The position numbers and the translations under genes are program-made. 64,000 bases of DNA from Albugo candida (lineage: Eukaryota > Oomycota > Peronosporomycetes > Albuginales): positions 1-64,000 of the forward strand of contig JBDOQK010000029.1 of assembly GCA_040437565.1 (NCBI GenBank), in the 5' to 3' direction. Under the pieces are notes generated by a model. The model was not told where the DNA came from. It did not search any database and saw nothing but the letters and a program-made list of their open reading frames with translations. How positions within the stretch are numbered: position 1 is the stretch's first letter; every line of letters starts with the position of its first letter. Shown one piece after another: positions 60,480 to 64,000 of the stretch.

Positions 60480-62420
60480 ATGATTTTCGACTTCTGAAAA
60501 ATCCATCAAATGATCCTTGCGTTGAGAGTTGCTCCAGCACCTGTGCAAGCCGAATGCGTTCCTCTTGGTCGTAACACTGTCTTCGAAAGTACCGAACGTG
60601 CGCACTNNNNNNNNNNNNNNNNNNNNNNNNNNNNNNNNNNNNNNNNNNNNNNNNNNNNNNNNNNNNNNNNNNNNNNNNNNNNNNNNNNNNNNNNNNNNNN
60701 NNNNNNGATCAATTTTGGCAAAAAACGTTGCAAACGATACGCCAACACTTTTGAAAGTACTTTTACATCGACGCAAAGCAGTGCTATCGGTCGATAGTTG
60801 CCAGGATCACCTCGTGATCCTTTTTTGTATAAAAGTGTGATTGCTGAGTGACGTTGTGATCGAAGTAAAATTCCTCTTTCCAGCTGATATTCGAACACTA
60901 TCTTCAGACACTCTAGACTGCACGCCTCAACGGTTCCCTCTATCACCTTCGTCTCGAAGGATTTTAAGTTGAATGGCTTCATTTGGATACAAAGCATCTT
61001 GAAATGGAAAGGCATCACTGATCTTGTCACAATCGCTCGGGCCTACTCCTCAATCTGCCTCTAGAGACTCGGATGTAAGGTGTTCTGCCAATACAAAATG
61101 TATTTTCCAGGCAGCAAGCACTGAAGATAGACTCTGGTAGAGAGTATCTTCCGGTTCCGATCGTTGGCGGGCACAAGCGGGTTGAAGTGTGTCAAGTGAA
61201 AATACCTGTCGTTGGTCAGCTAGATCGACATGTGGCTCCAGTCCCCGTTCTTTCACAAAAGTCGTATTGTGTCATAAGCTTCCATCCCTGATCAGCTACG
61301 ATATGGATCGCCTTCAATATGTAGTCGATCTCTTCCGGAGTCATGAAATATATGGAATACAGAACCGTGGTGAATCTCAGCTTCAAGATGATGCATCCGT
61401 GCTCCAGAGCTACATGGAACATTTTCAAGTCATGCTTATTGACACCAAGCAAATTGGGAGCATGAGGTTCAGCACGAGCACATCCGCCGCGTGTTGGCTC
61501 TTATCTTTTTGATAGAGGAACGGACTTGTTTCACAATGGCTTCCTCCAGCTCCATCATGCGTTCGTAGCCTATTTTTGTCTGTTCGGAAGGCCAAGGCTT
61601 TAAACGTCTGACACCGATAGCACAGCAAGGACCATCACTGGTCTCATCTTGAGGTATCCAGTGCTGCTGTGCCTGATCTTTGAGCATCTTTGGTCCGTTC
61701 TTTTCCGTCGAGCGATGAAGTAAATTATTCTTGACACGCGGGATGCGTAGAGTTGACGCCCTACTAGCACAAGAACACCTGATGATCCAGGTCCAGAGAA
61801 AAATTTGTGGTCCAAAAAGTATATCATATATCACGTCTTTCGACACACCTGCGCCACAGGTGGAAACAGGATTCACATCGATGGCTATGTATGGAGCTAC
61901 AGTTGCATTATCCCGAAACGGCAATGCTTCAAGTTCGTGCAAGAGTGCTGTGTTCGGATCCACATCCTTGAATACTCCTGTGACATTGAAAGCTACAGAG
62001 AACACCTCGAGCTTGAGAGGTTTACTGGCATGACCATGCAATTCAGGGCAGAGTGCGACCACATCAACACGGCCTATTTTATTGAGAGGTAATGTCGAGC
62101 TGATCTCTGTCGCCTGAATTGTTTGGAAGGAGAATCCATCCTTAGCATCCGTACAACATGGATTATTGCAAAGGTGGATCCTGACCCGGTACAATGTAAC
62201 TCGTCCTGCGCATTTTTTGAATATATATCGGCATTTACTGCTTTTGTAATCATTTTTAGGTTTCTTGACTGTCTCGATGGCTGATACGATGATTGTTGGT
62301 TTGATAAGACCGGCAATACTTTTCCCGTATCACATTCTCGACAGAGCCTAGACATCTTGCTGAAGCGGTTTACTTCGCATACAGCAAATGCTTACGACCA
62401 AATGAAGTCTCAAACAATAA
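60480..62420 (-). mobile_element. L1-like LINE, truncated, copy 2
   Basis: On the minus strand the order is: a block with GFSFQTIQATEISSTLPLNK and GRVDVVALCPELHG (62190-61470), then MTPEEIDYILKAIHIVADQ (about 61350), LSSVLAAWKIHFVLAEHL (about 61110), then the RT start ITLLYKKGSRGDPGNYRPIA followed by DVKVLSKVLAYRLQRFLP (about 60830-60710). The last block is typical of the L1/Tx1-type RT N-terminus. The rest of RT is missing or lost in the gap at 60607-60706, and YADD is not present. Frames are broken in several places. It shares sequence with 29290-30340. Confidence 0.75.
60607..60706. other. Assembly gap (100 N) inside the LINE
   Basis: Flanks are not duplicated. Left text (about 60510-60606) does not read as the RT segment expected next, so either the gap hides a substantial length or a rearrangement lies here. 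Confidence 0.55.
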
Positions 62421-63640
62421 ATTTCGACCGACCTTCTCGGGCGAATCATGAACAGATAGAGGCAACAATAAGCATGTGCTGTATACTATTGATTTGCATT
62501 TGATACAGGGACACAACCAGCTTTCACGCTGCCCATCGAGCTTTTACATGATGTCAGCATTCTGAGTTTTGAGATTGGCTTATACAGAGGGAATCCGCCA
62601 GGACAGCGGAGCATCGATATAAAATCCAATACAAAGCTTAAGAATTATACTCCATAGTAGAGTATCGAAGGTTTTTTTGCCAAATCACTTGTTTGAAATA
62701 GAGATCATTGAGTCTACGTTCTTCATCTCAGGTCCTCGGTTCCAGCTGGCCGAATTACTTGACGCAAATAAAAAATGAGACATAAGTTCCAAATTCTGAC
62801 TTCGCTTTGCAGCAACAGCAAGTGCTAATTTAGGTAAGAATAATTTCGTTATTTTTCCAATTGATGCAATCATCAGTGATACATTTTCCATGCACAAGCT
62901 TGGTGTCAAGAGATTGATAGCCTCGACTAGATTTTTTCAGCATCACTCCTGAACATTGACATCTCCGGCTTCGACGAGCTGAGCAATCTACTCTGCAAAT
63001 TTGATCTGATCTCTTTTGCGAGTTACCATGAGAGCAGTCAATCATAACTTCTGCTAGTAACTTGGCTCCATTTAGCATATTTACCGCCTCTGTGAGGTAT
63101 TGTTCTTCACACTTCGGATTACCTTTGCCACCTCTTAGAATCATATGGCACTTTTCGTTCCCTTTCGTCATCACAATTGACGCGAGTCCGTGCTTGCTTA
63201 ATCCGAGACAACTTTATTGACTGGAGGCTGCTAAAGAAGCGTCCACTCGGATTTTAATATCACCTTCTGTGCCATTTTTTGCACCTCACCGGCATTCATA
63301 AGCCAGACGTAATTTTGCGATGTAGTTGAGACGCGCCCCGATGACTCTCACGATATTTGAAGTGAAATCGTATCCAGGAACTCTGATACAACCGATACGC
63401 CTAGCGCGTTGATATCGAGCAACAACTTTGGGCCACACGAATGCCTTTATCGATCTTTGAACGATAAGTTCAAGTCCGGGTCATTGATCAATCATTTCCA
63501 TCTAATGATGTACGCGGTTTCACTTATTAATTTCGCACTGGTGTCAGCAGCTCGCCTGATAATTTTTCCTGTAAAGGTCTCAGAAGTTTAGCTATTTGCA
63601 CGAGCGAAAAGAGTAGTGAATATCGATGAGAATTCGTGCG
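60905..63640 (-). repeat. DAHP synthase + LINE module, copy 2 (inverted relative to copy 1)
   Basis: Reverse-strand counterpart of 28090-30340 with the same internal order. It is longer at the LINE end (continues to at least 60707) and carries more of the DAHP synthase N-terminus (to about 63790) than copy 1. The two copies face each other across about 30 kb of host genes. Confidence 0.75.
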
Positions 63641-63790
63641 ATAAAAGCGAGTCATTACCGTACTCCATAGCTGGGCCCACGTCATCTAACGAGCATGGTC
63701 CAAAAAGCACGACTAAGCGATCGTCACCGCAGTGCACAATATCGCAAACTTGTTCTCGGGCGCCCGTAATATAAAGTCATATTATGTAGG
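62800..63790 (-). pseudogene. DAHP synthase pseudogene, copy 2
   Basis: Minus-strand pieces in order: DRLVVLFGPCSLDDVGPAME (about 63720-63660), GELL (63510), LINDPD (63480), then from 63250 IKIRVDASLAASS, then the longest open block (63174-62830) with KCHMILRGGKGNPKCEEQYL, EVMIDCSHGNSQKRSDQ and CSGVMLKKSSRGYQSL, and GKCITDDCINWKN. The [11 protein letters not shown] segment is deleted and the frame is lost several times. It keeps the GPCS loop that copy 1 lacks, while copy 1 keeps SWGAIGART, so the copies decayed independently from a fuller ancestor. Confidence 0.85.
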
Positions 63791-64000
63791 TGCAATGTGT
63801 CGACGTGTTTCCTCTCCATTTTATGGACCGTGCGGCTAACTGGAAGGTGTTCACTCACACATGCGGTCGAGATAAGAGGTCATATAATTGTGACATAAAA
63901 TCTTCTACTATTGCACGCTTGGAAATTTTTGCATTTTCCGTCATCAGCCCAACAATTCGATTCCGACCAATAGTTTAGGTGTGCACAATCACTCGATGAC
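63791..64000. other. Window end, nothing recognised
   Basis: A short frame at 63790-63978 (+) lies opposite the expected DAHP synthase N-terminus and is not supported. Confidence 0.3.

Overview
The window looks like nuclear DNA of an oomycete, most likely a white-rust type (Albugo-like) genome. The pointers are an elicitin-like secreted protein with a GPI-type tail, a plant/oomycete-class ATP phosphofructokinase, flagellar (zoospore) genes, very short introns of about 40-80 bases with GT..AG (once GC..AG) ends, and tightly packed genes. The genus is an inference; an oomycete is well supported. No bacterial operons, tRNAs, rRNAs or CRISPR arrays were seen.

Layout: 0.8-3.4 kb holds a decayed APE-type LINE, followed by sparse DNA with one uncharacterised ORF at 5.2-5.8 kb. 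From 7.1 to 24.2 kb is a housekeeping block: phosphofructokinase, a PIR1/DUSP11-like RNA phosphatase, and a giant TRA1/TRRAP pseudokinase gene of about 4.4 thousand codons on the minus strand. From 24.2 to 30.4 kb lie a 715-base assembly duplication, a possible two-TM protein, a dead DAHP synthase copy and a LINE segment. From 30.7 to 36.2 kb is a secreted-protein candidate, a small unknown gene, an elicitin, an STK16-like pseudokinase and a DIX-domain protein. From 38.2 to 45.0 kb a head-to-head pair of axonemal genes (CFAP100 and SPEF2/CPC1 type) shares a 177-base promoter. From 45.1 to 50 kb there is an unknown gene, a damaged TKL kinase and an L1-like LINE remnant. From 51.1 to 56.3 kb come TRAPPC1, a large TPR protein and a TRMT10-type tRNA methyltransferase. 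The rest is gene-poor and ends in a second DAHP synthase + LINE copy, inverted relative to the first.

The host genes serve ordinary roles: glycolysis (PFK), RNA 5'-end or tRNA processing (PIR1, TRMT10), chromatin coactivation (TRA1), vesicle tethering (TRAPPC1) and zoospore motility (CFAP100, SPEF2). The interval 26-36 kb is more accessory in character, mixing element debris with a candidate effector, an elicitin and signalling oddities.

Six gaps of exactly 100 N occur. Three are flanked by identical sequence (31, 170 and 715 bases), so they are failed contig merges rather than missing DNA. One of these falls inside TRA1. All identifications come from reading translated sequence by eye; no database search was run.
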